DNA of 64,000 nt from Sphingopyxis chilensis (GTDB lineage: Bacteria; Pseudomonadota; Alphaproteobacteria; Sphingomonadales; Sphingomonadaceae). Below are positions 53,697 through 63,632 of this stretch, piece by piece. The DNA is taken from assembly GCF_035930445.1 (NCBI RefSeq), contig NZ_CP142394.1, positions 1,335,501-1,399,500 of the forward strand, read 5' to 3'. The position numbers were made by a program, and so were the translations under genes. The notes beneath the pieces are model-generated. The model worked only from the letters and a program-made list of their open reading frames with translations. It had not been told where the DNA came from and ran no database searches. Positions within the stretch are counted from its first letter, which is position 1. Each line of letters starts with the position of its first letter.

Positions 53697-56495
53697 ATGA
53701 ACAAGCTTTTCCTGCGCCCCCCCGGGTCGCCCAGCAAAGTCCGCGAGACGATCGCGGAATCCCAAGAATCACGTGCGCCAGCTTTGTTGCGTGCCTCCTC
53801 TGCTGCCACGCTGACCGGGCCGAGGCCGCGCCGTCAAGAAGGGCGCGGCCTCGGCCCGACACGCATCGATCTTCGCGTGGGCTCATCGCTCGCCGCGGCG
53901 ATGCTCGCGATGTGCGGCGCGTTGCCGGCCGCCGGACAAGAAGCCGTGCCGGCTGCGATGCCGGCGCTTGCCGATACGGCCGCGGCCTCGACGATCCGCT
54001 CGATCACCGTCACCGGTAACCAGCGGCTCGAGGCCCAGACCATTCTCTCTTACCTGCGCCTGCGCGTGGGCCAGCAATATGACCGCGCGGTGCTCGACCA
54101 GGCGCTGAAGGATCTCGCCGCGACCGAGCTGTTCAAGGATTTCCAGATCACCGACAACAATGGTGCGCTGACGATCCAGGTTACCGAAAACCCGGTGATC
54201 AATCGCGTGATCCTGGAGGGCAACAAGCGCCTGAAGGACGACAAGATCCGTCCCGAGATCAAGCTCGCGCCGCGCCAGATCTTCACGCGCTCCAAGGTCC
54301 GCGCCGACGTTGCGCGCATCATCGAGCTTTACAAGCGGCAGGGCCGCTTCGCGGCGACGGTCGAACCCAAGATGGTGTCGCTCGACCAGAACCGCGTCGA
54401 TGTCGTGTTCGAGATCAACGAGGGCCCGAAATCGAAGGTCCGGCATATCGAGATCATCGGGAATCAGAAATTCAGCGATAAGGAACTGCTCGGCGAGATG
54501 GCGACGAAGGAGTCGCGGTTCATGACGATACTGTCGTCGAACACCAGCTACGATCCCGACCGCCTCGCCTATGACCAGCAGAAGCTGCGCCTTTTCTACC
54601 TCACCAACGGCTATGCCGATTTCCGCGTCATTTCGGCGGTGGCGGAGCTGACGACCAACAAGCAGGACTTCATCATCACCTATGTGGTGGAGGAGGGCGA
54701 ACGCTACAAGTTCGGCGATGTCGACGTGCAGAGCGAAATCCGCGACTTCCAGCCCGAGATGCTGAAGAAGCTGCTGCCGATGAAGAAGGACGGCTGGTAT
54801 GACGCCAAGCTGGTCGAGGACACGGTCGAAAGCCTCAGCGAGACCGCAGGCCTGTTCGGCTACGCCTTTGCCGACATCAATCCCGAGTTCCGCCGCAACC
54901 CCGACGACCGGACGATGGCGATCACCTTCAACGTCGGCGAAAGCCCGCGGACTTACGTCGAGCGCATCGACGTCAACGGCAACACGCTGACCCACGACAA
55001 GGTGGTTCGCCGCGAATTCCGCCTGAACGAAGGCGACGCCTTCAACAGCTTCGGCGTCAAGCGCACCGAGAACCGCATCAACAGCCTCGGCTATTTCCAG
55101 GAAAATCTGTCGATCGAGCGCAAGGGAGGCAGCGCGCCCGACCGCATCATCCTCGAAACCAATGTTGAGGAAAAGCCGACGGGTGAACTGTCGCTGTCAG
55201 CCGGCTATTCTTCGACCGAAAATATGCTGCTCCAGGCCTCGATCCGTCAGCGCAACTTCCGCGGCCTCGGCCAGCAACTGCAAGCCTCGGTCAGCTATTC
55301 GAGCTATTCGAAGTCGATCGAGCTCGGCTTTACCGAACCCTATCTGTTCGACCGCAATATCTCGATCGGCGGCAGCGTTTATCGCCGCGACCTCAACAGC
55401 TATAATTTGATCGACAACGACCGGCAGACGACCTTCGAACAGGTCACGACCGGCGCGCAGGTCAACGTCGGCGTGCCGCTGACCGAATATATGTCGCTGT
55501 TCGGGCGCTATACGCTGAATTTCGACGATGTGGCCCTCGACAAGGACACCTATTACTTTGGTGACGAATGCGATCCGCTCGTCGCCGGCCGTTACCTCTG
55601 CGATGCGATCGGCAAGCGCACGACGTCGCTCGTCGGTTTCACGCTCGCCTATGACGATCGCGACAACCGCCTGCGCCCGACGCGCGGCCAGTCGGCGTCG
55701 ATCAGTCAGGATTTCGCGGGGCTCGGCGGCGACGTCGAATATGCCCGAACGCGGCTTGCCGCGACGAAGCACTTCAACCTCGGCAGCGGCTTCATCGTCA
55801 ATGCCTCGGCCGAAGGCGGCTATATTCATCCCTTCGGTAACGGCAGTTCGTCCTCCGGCGACAAGGTGCTGCTGACCGATCGCTTCTTCCTTGGCGAGCC
55901 GCAGATGCGCGGCTTCGACATCCGCGGTGTCGGTCCGCGCGTCCTCCGCTACAGCTCGGTCGACATTTCCGATCCGTCAAATCCCGTCCTCGACACGAGC
56001 TCGGGTACGACCACCGACGACGCGCTGGGCGGCCGCGCTTATTATCAGGGGCGGCTCGAAATGGACATTCCGCTCGGTACGGGAGCGAAAGAGCTGGGCC
56101 TGCGTCCCTCGATCTTCCTCGACACCGGCGCGGTTTTCGGGCTCCGCAAACCGACGCTCACCGCGCTTGCAGATTTCCGCGATCCGTCGGACGGGCTCAC
56201 CAAATATCTCTGCCGCGATGCCTCTGCGGGCACGACCCAGTTCGCGACGCAATCGACCGGCTCCGACGGGACGCCGAGCGGAACCTATTCCGTCTGTCCG
56301 AGCGGCTTTTCGGCGCTCGCGCCCTTCGAGGAGCGATATTATGGCAACAGCTGGATGCCGCGCGTCGCGGTCGGGGTCGGGGTGAACTGGAACTCGCCCT
56401 TCGGTCCCTTTCGCATCGATTTCGCTTACGCCCTTCGCAAGGAGGAAGGCGACGATACCAAGCGCTTCTCCTTCAATGTGGGAACGCAGTTCTAA
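53697..56495 (+). CDS. BamA/Omp85-family outer-membrane assembly protein
   Basis: 932 residues as the full frame. Five POTRA repeats are visible from about residue 95 (IRSITVTGNQRLEAQTILSYL, NRVILEGNKRLKDDKIRPEI, VRHIEIIGNQKFSDKELLGEM, YKFGDVDVQSEIRDF, YVERIDVNGNTLTHDKVVRREF), then the Omp85 barrel with the conserved IRQRNFRGLGQQLQA, the IRG motif in GFDIRGVG and a C-terminal RFSFNVGTQF. The signal-like segment GSSLAAAMLAMCGALPAAGQ starts only at residue 62, and a 17-bp hairpin lies in the preceding codons, so the real start may be the GTG at 53877. It is next to an autotransporter, its natural client type, and unlinked to the usual rseP/lpx neighbours, so it may be a second BamA copy. Confidence 0.88.
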   Translation: MNKLFLRPPGSPSKVRETIAESQESRAPALLRASSAATLTGPRPRRQEGRGLGPTRIDLRVGSSLAAAMLAMCGALPAAGQEAVPAAMPALADTAAASTIRSITVTGNQRLEAQTILSYLRLRVGQQYDRAVLDQALKDLAATELFKDFQITDNNGALTIQVTENPVINRVILEGNKRLKDDKIRPEIKLAPRQIFTRSKVRADVARIIELYKRQGRFAATVEPKMVSLDQNRVDVVFEINEGPKSKVRHIEIIGNQKFSDKELLGEMATKESRFMTILSSNTSYDPDRLAYDQQKLRLFYLTNGYADFRVISAVAELTTNKQDFIITYVVEEGERYKFGDVDVQSEIRDFQPEMLKKLLPMKKDGWYDAKLVEDTVESLSETAGLFGYAFADINPEFRRNPDDRTMAITFNVGESPRTYVERIDVNGNTLTHDKVVRREFRLNEGDAFNSFGVKRTENRINSLGYFQENLSIERKGGSAPDRIILETNVEEKPTGELSLSAGYSSTENMLLQASIRQRNFRGLGQQLQASVSYSSYSKSIELGFTEPYLFDRNISIGGSVYRRDLNSYNLIDNDRQTTFEQVTTGAQVNVGVPLTEYMSLFGRYTLNFDDVALDKDTYYFGDECDPLVAGRYLCDAIGKRTTSLVGFTLAYDDRDNRLRPTRGQSASISQDFAGLGGDVEYARTRLAATKHFNLGSGFIVNASAEGGYIHPFGNGSSSSGDKVLLTDRFFLGEPQMRGFDIRGVGPRVLRYSSVDISDPSNPVLDTSSGTTTDDALGGRAYYQGRLEMDIPLGTGAKELGLRPSIFLDTGAVFGLRKPTLTALADFRDPSDGLTKYLCRDASAGTTQFATQSTGSDGTPSGTYSVCPSGFSALAPFEERYYGNSWMPRVAVGVGVNWNSPFGPFRIDFAYALRKEEGDDTKRFSFNVGTQF
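53816..53858 (+). promoter_or_regulatory. 17-bp perfect inverted repeat near the BamA start
   Basis: 53816-53832 pairs exactly with 53842-53858 over a 9-base loop (core GGGCCGAGGCCGCGCC). It would fall within the first 55 codons of the longest BamA frame. It may be a leader structure upstream of the true start codon (GTG 53877). Confidence 0.5.
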
Positions 56496-57445
56496 TGCGC
56501 GGCGGCAGCAAATCCGTCGCCGGAAAGCAGGCGAACGGCGCAGCGACAGGAAGCAATTGCCTTCTCGCCGCGCCGCTTCGCGCAGCGGTCACCGGGCGAG
56601 AGGCCGATCCCGGCGGCGAGGCCCGATGGCGGCTGGTCGAGCGCCGGCTATTGTCGCCCGCGCGCGGCGATGCGGTGGAATGCCTTGTACGCCTGGAGCG
56701 CGCCGACGGTTTGCCGGGACGCTGGCGCGCCGGCGACCTTGTCGAACTGCGCGATTCCTTCGATCCCGGGCCTGGCGACGACGACACCTTTGCAGCATCA
56801 TTTCGTCCTTCGCGGCACGCCGGTGTCAGCCTGCTCGCCGGGGGATGGCCCGCTGGCGATTGGGCGCGCTCCACCGGCGGCAGTCGCCGCCTCCCTATCG
56901 CCTCCGGCGCGGGGTCTGCGACGCTCGACCTGCTCGTCTTTTCCGGACAAAACGCCAGTCCCGAAATCGATAACCAAATCCGGCAACAACTGCTCGTCGG
57001 TACGACCGTCGATCTTCGGGTCATCCCGTCGCCCGCGCGCTGGAATGCTGATGATCCGCTCATCTTCATCGGCGATTTCGGCGCTGCCGCGCTCGCTCGC
57101 GCCTTCGCGCAGGAGCATCAGGAGGGCGAACTGATCTTCCTGATCGAGGCCGGCCGCGGCGGCCATTCGCTTTCCCCGCAGGCCATCCTTGGCCGCGAGT
57201 GCTGGCGCGACGGGACGGTCGGGGCGATGCCGGCACTCGGCGACATGGCCGGCCTAGCCGCGATGCTCGTGGCGCACCGCCGGAAGATCCGGTCGTTGCT
57301 CGACAACGGGTCGCGGTTGATCGTCGCCGGCATCGCGCCAGAATTCCTGTCGCTGGTCTTTGCCGGCCTGACCAGCTTGCTCGGAGGCGAGGCATTGGCA
57401 GCGCTCAAGGCGCAAGGTCGCCTGCAGCAGATCGCGCTATCCTAG
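56495..57445 (+). CDS. Ferredoxin reductase-like protein, degenerate (flavodoxin-reductase/CysJ C-terminal style)
   Basis: 316 residues. It shares the order of an FNR module: a barrel start (WRLVERRLLSPARGDAVECLVRLE, GDLVELRD), a flavin-loop-like RLPIASGAGSATLDLLVFSG, and an NADPH-half pattern (VDLRVIPSP, PLIFIGDFGAAALARAF, ELIFLIEAGRGG, SRLIVAGIAPEFLSLVFAGL). The usual RxYS and GTGIAPF motifs are replaced by RLPI and GDFGAAALA, so cofactor binding may be lost or altered. Its ATG overlaps the BamA stop by one base (TAATG), indicating coupled translation. Role unknown; an envelope or redox link to BamA has no precedent I can name. Confidence 0.65.
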   Translation: MRGGSKSVAGKQANGAATGSNCLLAAPLRAAVTGREADPGGEARWRLVERRLLSPARGDAVECLVRLERADGLPGRWRAGDLVELRDSFDPGPGDDDTFAASFRPSRHAGVSLLAGGWPAGDWARSTGGSRRLPIASGAGSATLDLLVFSGQNASPEIDNQIRQQLLVGTTVDLRVIPSPARWNADDPLIFIGDFGAAALARAFAQEHQEGELIFLIEAGRGGHSLSPQAILGRECWRDGTVGAMPALGDMAGLAAMLVAHRRKIRSLLDNGSRLIVAGIAPEFLSLVFAGLTSLLGGEALAALKAQGRLQQIALS

Positions 57446-57475
57446 TCGGACTTTCGACAGCGCCATGAACGGCGC

Positions 57476-58680
<1,205 letters not shown>

Positions 58681-58684
<4 letters not shown>

Positions 58685-59403
58685 TGTTGCGGCGCCTTGC
58701 CCGCGCGCGATGCGGCGTTGGTCTCGATATCCTCGACTAGCCCGTCCTTGAAGTGGACGAGCGTGTGCGCGAACTCAGCCATATCGGGCTCGTGCGTCAC
58801 CATCAGGACGGTAATGCCGCTCTCGCGGTTCAGCTCGGACAGCAGTTCCATGATCTCCACCGATCGCTCGGAATCGAGGTTGCCTGTCGGTTCGTCGGCG
58901 AGCAGGACGTCGGGACGGGTCACGATCGCGCGCGCGATGGCGACGCGCTGCTGCTGCCCCCCCGACAACTCGGCCGGTGTGTGGTCCCACCAGTCCTTGA
59001 GCCCGACCTTGTCGAGTGCCGCGAGCGCTGCGTCGCGTCGTTCGGCCTTTTGATCGCCGCGATAGAGGAGCGGCAGCTCGACATTCTCCAAGGCGCTCGT
59101 GCGCGCGAGCAGGTTGAAGCCCTGGAAGACGAAACCGAAATATCTGCGGCGCAGCAGCGCACGCTCGTCGCGGGTCAAAGCCTCGACATGGTGGCCTTGG
59201 AACAGATAGTAGCCGCGCGTCGGCACGTCGAGGCAGCCGAGGATGTTCATCGTCGTCGATTTGCCAGACCCCGAAGCCCCCATCACCGCGACGAAGTCGC
59301 CCGCCATGATGTCGAGTTCGATGCCCTTCAGCGCCTGAAAAGCCGTCGGCCCCTCGCCATAGATCTTGGTTATGCCGCTCAGGCGGATGATCGGCTCGGC
59401 CAT
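58681..59403 (-). CDS. ABC transporter ATP-binding protein, MacB/LolD type
   Basis: 240 residues. Walker A is GASGSGKST at 42-50, the Q-loop is FQGFNLLART, the signature is LSGGQQQR and Walker B is DVLLADEPTGNLDSE, followed by the switch His in VTHEPD. It energises the FtsX-type permease encoded downstream (ATGA overlap). Unlike MacB of enterobacteria, ATPase and permease are separate polypeptides. It starts 3 bases beyond the adaptor's stop. Confidence 0.94.
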
Positions 59404-59406
59404 TGT

Positions 59407-60801
59407 TCAGCCGCCCTTCCGTGTTCCCGATTGCGCGCCGGTCCCCGATCCGCGCGCATCGTCGCCGGAAAGCTGGCCGGTGATGACCTTCATGCCGGCG
59501 CCGAGCTTGCCCGAAGTCACTTCGGTCAGCGAACCGTTGGTGTCGCCCGTGGTGATCTGGGCGGCCTGCAGCTGGCCGTCGCTGCCGAGGACATAGATGG
59601 TCTGCTGCGCGCCGCGCTCGGTCGTCACGCTGCGCTCGGCGCGATTGCTGCTGCGGCGCGGCCCGCGCGGTACGATCGCGCTGGTGATGCCGCCCTTGGA
59701 GGAATCGGCCCCTTGTCCCTCGGTCGCTGGGCGATAACGGAGCGCCGCGTTGGGGATCAGCAGGACATTCTGCTTGCTCGTCGTCACAATATCGGCGGTC
59801 GCGGTCATGCCTGGGCGCAGCGTCTGCTTCGCATTGTCGACCGCCAGGATCGCCGTATAGGCGACGACATTGCCCGAACTCGCGCTGGTCGTCGACGTGC
59901 TCGACGAAGAGGTGGACGACGAACTGCTGCTGTTCGACCCGAGGTTGACGCGCGTGATCTTTGCCGGGAAGCGCTCGCCGGGGAAGGCGTCGACCGTGAA
60001 GGTCGCATCCTGTCCTTCCTGCACCTGCCCGACATCGGCCTCGTCGATCGAGACCTCGAGTTCCATCTGGCTCAGATCCTCGGCGATGGTGAAGAGCACG
60101 GGCGCATTGAGCGAGGCAGCGACGGTCTGGCCGGGCTCGATATCGCGCGAGAGAACGACGCCCGTCACGGGCGAATAGATGCGCGCCTTCGAAAGGTTCG
60201 TCTGTGCGGTGCCGAGCGCCGCCTGCTGCTGCGCGACCTGCGCGCGTGCGGCGGTGAGCGAGGCGACGGCACGTTTCTGGTCGGCACGCGCCGCGTCCAG
60301 TTCGGTCCTCGACGGCACCCGGCCGCCCGAAAGGCGCGACACCTCCTCTTGCCGCGCCAGCGTTGCGTTCGCCTGTGCCAGCGTCGCTTGCGCTTCGCCC
60401 ACATTGGCCTGCGCGGCCGCGACGCTTGCCTGCGCCTGCACGACCGAATCCTGCAGACGGGCGGTGTCGAGCGAGGCGAGCAACTGCCCCTCGGTCACGC
60501 GGTCGTTCACGTCAACATAGACATCGGTGATCAGGCCCGATTGTTCCGACCCGACATCGACCTGGTTGATCGGCTTAATATTGCCGGTCGCCGAGACCGT
60601 GACGGTCAGCGACCCGCGCCGGACCTCCTGTGTCGAATACCCCGCTTGGTCAGCGGGGCCGAAACAGCGATAGAGAATGACGAGTATGAGCAGCGCGAGC
60701 AGGGCAATGGCGATCCATTTGCCGCGATGCATCCAGGGGTTTTCGGGCTTTACCCCCAGGAATTCGTCGAGATTCTCGCTTGATGCCTGTGCTTCGGTCA
60801 T
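59407..60801 (-). CDS. macA-like: Periplasmic adaptor of a MacAB-type efflux pump (HlyD/RND family)
   Basis: 464 residues from the ATG at 60801, which overlaps the outer-membrane channel gene's stop by ATGA. A cytoplasmic N-terminus precedes one transmembrane helix (WIAIALLALLILVILYRCF, residues 29-47). The adaptor has a lipoyl half-motif (GNIKPINQVDVGSEQSGLI), a long helical hairpin (AQASVAAAQANVGEAQATLAQANATL) and the beta-barrel (SPVTGVVLSRDIEPGQTV). A Ser/Thr run occupies residues about 289-309 within the barrel domain. It links the permease to the TolC-like channel. Confidence 0.93.
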   Translation of the reverse strand: MTEAQASSENLDEFLGVKPENPWMHRGKWIAIALLALLILVILYRCFGPADQAGYSTQEVRRGSLTVTVSATGNIKPINQVDVGSEQSGLITDVYVDVNDRVTEGQLLASLDTARLQDSVVQAQASVAAAQANVGEAQATLAQANATLARQEEVSRLSGGRVPSRTELDAARADQKRAVASLTAARAQVAQQQAALGTAQTNLSKARIYSPVTGVVLSRDIEPGQTVAASLNAPVLFTIAEDLSQMELEVSIDEADVGQVQEGQDATFTVDAFPGERFPAKITRVNLGSNSSSSSSTSSSSTSTTSASSGNVVAYTAILAVDNAKQTLRPGMTATADIVTTSKQNVLLIPNAALRYRPATEGQGADSSKGGITSAIVPRGPRRSSNRAERSVTTERGAQQTIYVLGSDGQLQAAQITTGDTNGSLTEVTSGKLGAGMKVITGQLSGDDARGSGTGAQSGTRKGG

Positions 60802-62201
60802 TCGCCATTCCCATTTCCTGTGGTCTGCCATCCGCCGCCGAGCGCATTGTAGAGCTGAACGACTGCGAGCGCCTGCGCTGCGCGCGAACTGGCGAGGCTG
60901 TTGCTCGACGAGAGCAACGAGGTTTCGATGTTGGAGAGCGTCTGGAAGTCGGTAAGCCCCGACTGATATTGCAACCGGGCGAGCAGCGCGCTGTTGCTCG
61001 CAGCTTCGCGGGCGATCGCGAACTGGCGTTCGCGCTCGTCGGCCGACGACAGGGCGACAAGGGCGTTTTCCACGTCCTCCAGCGCGGTCAGGACCGTCTG
61101 GCGATAGGTGGCATAGGCGCCGTCGACCGCGGCTTGCTGCGCGCGGACCTGCGACGCGCGCGCGCCGCCGTCGAACAAAATCTGCGAAATCCCGGCGAAC
61201 AGCGAACCCGTGATCGTGTCGAACAGCCCGCCGGTCGTGAGCGCACTCGTCCCCAGCGACCCGTTCAGGCTGAGCGAGGGAAGCAATTGCGCCTCGGCAA
61301 CGCCGAGGCGGCCGGTGGCGGCGGCAAGGCTGCGCTCGGAAGAGCGAACGTCGGGGCGCTGGCGCAATGTGTCGGCGGGAAATCCGGCCGCGACGCCGTC
61401 CGGCGGGCGCGGAATAGCCGCGATCGGTTCGAGCGACGAGGTCGCGGCGCCGGGCGCCTGCGCTGTCAGCACCGCGATGCGATTGAGCGCGCCCCGAATG
61501 CTCGTCCGGAATTCGGCAAGGCTCGCCTCGGTCTGCGCGAGCTGGGTGCGCGCCTGTTGTTCGTCCAGCGATGAGGCAAGTCCCGCCTGCACGCGCCAGC
61601 GGGCGATATCGTAATTGTCGCGCTGGTAGCGAAGCGTATCTTCGGTGATATCCAGTTGCTGCTGCGCAAGGCGAAGCTGGATATAATTGGTGACCAGCTC
61701 GGCGATGATGGCGATGCGCACCGAGGCGAGGTCATAGCCGCTCGCCGCTTCGTCGGCGCGCGCTGCTTCCACCGCGCGGCGAACGCCGCCGAACAGGTCG
61801 AGTTGCCAGTCGGCGTCGATGCCGAGCGAATAACTGCCGCTGTCGGATTGGTTGCTGTCGAAATTGCGTCCGGCCCCGCCGCTGGCACTTGCCGTCGGAA
61901 GCAGATCTGCGCCCGCCTGGATCGACGCCTCGCGCGCCTGGCGCAAACGCGCTTGCGCTTGTGCGAGGTCGAGGTTGGCCGCGACCGCGCGATCGACGAG
62001 CGCATCGAGCGCGGAGTCGTTGAAACCCTTCCACCAAGCTGCGAGTTCGGCGGGGTCGATTGCCGCGCCGCTGCCCGCGCCATAGGCGGCCGGAACGCCG
62101 AGATCGCTTGGCGTCGAGGGCCGATAATCAGGGCCGGCGCTGCACGCGGCGAGCGACGCTGAAACCGCCAGCGCCGTCGCATATCGCCATCGAACGCTCA
62201 T
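60798..62201 (-). CDS. Outer-membrane efflux lipoprotein (NodT/OprM, TolC family)
   Basis: 467 residues from the ATG at 62201 with GGAGG 7 bases upstream. The signal peptide ends in the lipobox LAAC (ALAVSASLAACSAGPDY), so it is a lipoprotein. Two repeats of TolC-type helices are visible (LVDRAVAANLDLAQAQARLRQAR and RQRPDVRSSERSLAAATGRLGVAEAQLLPSLSLNG). The NodT family forms the trimeric channel of tripartite pumps. It is the first gene of the operon running to 57476 (channel, adaptor, ATPase, permease). The frame is open to 62360 without a better start. Confidence 0.94.
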   Translation of the reverse strand: MSVRWRYATALAVSASLAACSAGPDYRPSTPSDLGVPAAYGAGSGAAIDPAELAAWWKGFNDSALDALVDRAVAANLDLAQAQARLRQAREASIQAGADLLPTASASGGAGRNFDSNQSDSGSYSLGIDADWQLDLFGGVRRAVEAARADEAASGYDLASVRIAIIAELVTNYIQLRLAQQQLDITEDTLRYQRDNYDIARWRVQAGLASSLDEQQARTQLAQTEASLAEFRTSIRGALNRIAVLTAQAPGAATSSLEPIAAIPRPPDGVAAGFPADTLRQRPDVRSSERSLAAATGRLGVAEAQLLPSLSLNGSLGTSALTTGGLFDTITGSLFAGISQILFDGGARASQVRAQQAAVDGAYATYRQTVLTALEDVENALVALSSADERERQFAIAREAASNSALLARLQYQSGLTDFQTLSNIETSLLSSSNSLASSRAAQALAVVQLYNALGGGWQTTGNGNGE

Positions 62202-62356
62202 TCCATGGCCTCCATCCCCGGCCGTCGAGGGGACAGGGGCCGGTCGTCCCTGATACCCTGTAAAATCAGGCGGCCACCATGTACGGGCACGATCCGCGCA
62301 GCCGGTAACGCCGCGGCGCCGACCTCGTTTTTCGACCTGACGCGCGTCGGCCATAT

Positions 62357-63055
62357 TCACTGATTTCCTTGCGGCGGCTGCGGCGGCCGGCCGGGAGGAA
62401 GGCCGCGGACGCCGCCGGGCAGCCGGCCTTCTGGCTGGCGCGCCTCGCCCATCGAGATCGCACCGTTGCGGTCGCGATCGGCTTCGTCGAACCGCTTGCC
62501 CTCATAAGCGAGAAATTCGGCGAGCGAGAGGCCGGCGTCATAATTGAGGTTGGCTTTGGCGATGAGGCCGGTGCTCAGCGGCTCGATCAGACCGAGCAAC
62601 AGCCGCGCTTCCATCTCGTCGCGATAGTCGGGCTCGATCGTCTCGGGAACGAGGCCGCCGCGGCCGATCGCCTGCGCTTCGTCCGACTGGGCGAGCGAAC
62701 CGAGGCTGCGCTGCCATTCGAAAAATTCATCATGGCTGATCGCACGATCCCGGTTCGTATCGATCCGCTCGAACCGCTTGCCGATCAGGACGTCGCGCCG
62801 CGCGCTCGCTAGGGCCTTGATTTCGGCGGTCGTCACGAAGCCGTCGCGATTTTGGTCGGCATCGCGAAACATGTTCGCGACGATCTTGTCGAACCGCGCG
62901 CGCGTGACCGCTTTGATGTCCTTCATCCGGGGCGGCCCTCCACCCGGAGGTCCACCCTCCGGAGGCCCGCCGCTCGACGGACCTCCACCCCCGAACTGGG
63001 CGTTCGCGGGGACGGCAAGGATCAGGGCGCAGAAGGCAAGCAGGCTCTTGTTCAT
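62357..63055 (-). CDS. Exported EF-hand calcium-binding protein
   Basis: 232 residues from the ATG at 63055. A signal peptide (LLAFCALILAVPANAQ) is followed by a Gly/Pro/Ser-rich stretch, then EF-hands: a canonical DADQNRDGFVTTAE, and DTNRDRAISHDE, NLNYDAGLSLAE and DRDRNGAISMGE, the third lacking an initial Asp and likely weak. It ends in a Gly/Pro-rich tail. Such EF-hand proteins in sphingomonads are periplasmic calcium buffers or sensors. It is on the same strand as the efflux operon, 156 bases before the channel gene. Confidence 0.88.
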   Translation of the reverse strand: MNKSLLAFCALILAVPANAQFGGGGPSSGGPPEGGPPGGGPPRMKDIKAVTRARFDKIVANMFRDADQNRDGFVTTAEIKALASARRDVLIGKRFERIDTNRDRAISHDEFFEWQRSLGSLAQSDEAQAIGRGGLVPETIEPDYRDEMEARLLLGLIEPLSTGLIAKANLNYDAGLSLAEFLAYEGKRFDEADRDRNGAISMGEARQPEGRLPGGVRGLPPGRPPQPPQGNQ

Positions 63056-63119
63056 CGCTGGGGCTTCTCGATCAGGGGGCGGGCGGGACAACGACACGCG
63101 TCCGGCCCGGGCAAGCGCG

Positions 63120-63458
63120 TCAAACGGCGCAGCGACGCGACTTTCCGGCCCTCGTCCGATAAGTGTCGGTGCGGGCGTTGTAGGAGCGATATTTCTGCTG
63201 GCAGGCGCGGACATGGCGATACCAGTCGCTCTTCCTCGCGAATTGCTTCGGCGGTGCGGGTGGCTGCGCGCCCCAGGACCTGTTCCATTGTCCATAGGGC
63301 GATTTGGGGGCGGCCTTCTTCGCCGGGGCGGGCTTTTTGACGGGTGCATGGGTCGAATGGTCTTGCCGCGCGGGCACGTCGGCCGCGCGCGGCGCGGCGA
63401 TCGACGGGGCGGCGATCATCATCGCGGCGCCCAGCGCGCAGCCCATCAGGATTTTCAT
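63120..63458 (-). CDS. BA14K-like exported protein
   Basis: 112 residues from the ATG at 63458 with AAGGAG 7 bases upstream. The signal peptide is MKILMGCALGAAMMIAAPSIAA. A Lys/Ala/Pro-rich linker follows, and the C-terminal WYRHVRACQQKYRSYNARTDTYRTRAGKSRRC (given across residues 78-110) is the BA14K domain pattern (W..C..RYRSY...T.TY.....R..C), where two Cys may pair. BA14K proteins are associated with immunoreactive or lectin-like activity in alphaproteobacteria; function here unknown. Confidence 0.82.
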   Translation of the reverse strand: MKILMGCALGAAMMIAAPSIAAPRAADVPARQDHSTHAPVKKPAPAKKAAPKSPYGQWNRSWGAQPPAPPKQFARKSDWYRHVRACQQKYRSYNARTDTYRTRAGKSRRCAV

Positions 63459-63480
63459 GGCATGACTCCTTGGCAAGGTT

Positions 63481-63508
63481 GTCGGCCCGTTGCGAACAAC
63501 GGGCCGAC
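63481..63508. promoter_or_regulatory. 12-bp perfect hairpin in the divergent BA14K/response-regulator region
   Basis: GTCGGCCCGTTG and CAACGGGCCGAC pair perfectly over a cgaa tetraloop, 23 bases upstream of the BA14K start on the minus strand. It could be a 5' leader hairpin for BA14K or a regulator site. Confidence 0.45.
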
Positions 63509-63632
63509 GGGGGGAGGGGGAAACGTCACGTCCTTGGATATGGACGATTGCCACGGTGCGCGGGATCAAGAGTTCGCAAGCGGAACGTAAAGTTTGTGAA
63601 AAGACGGGGTGACAGCCGAACGGGGGCAGCCG

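Noticed and set aside
58753..60783. 676-codon open frame on the plus strand opposite the MacAB-type operon
   Set aside because: It lies exactly antisense to the ATPase and adaptor genes, is Arg/Asp/His-rich and has no family motif; it is a byproduct of high-GC codon use.
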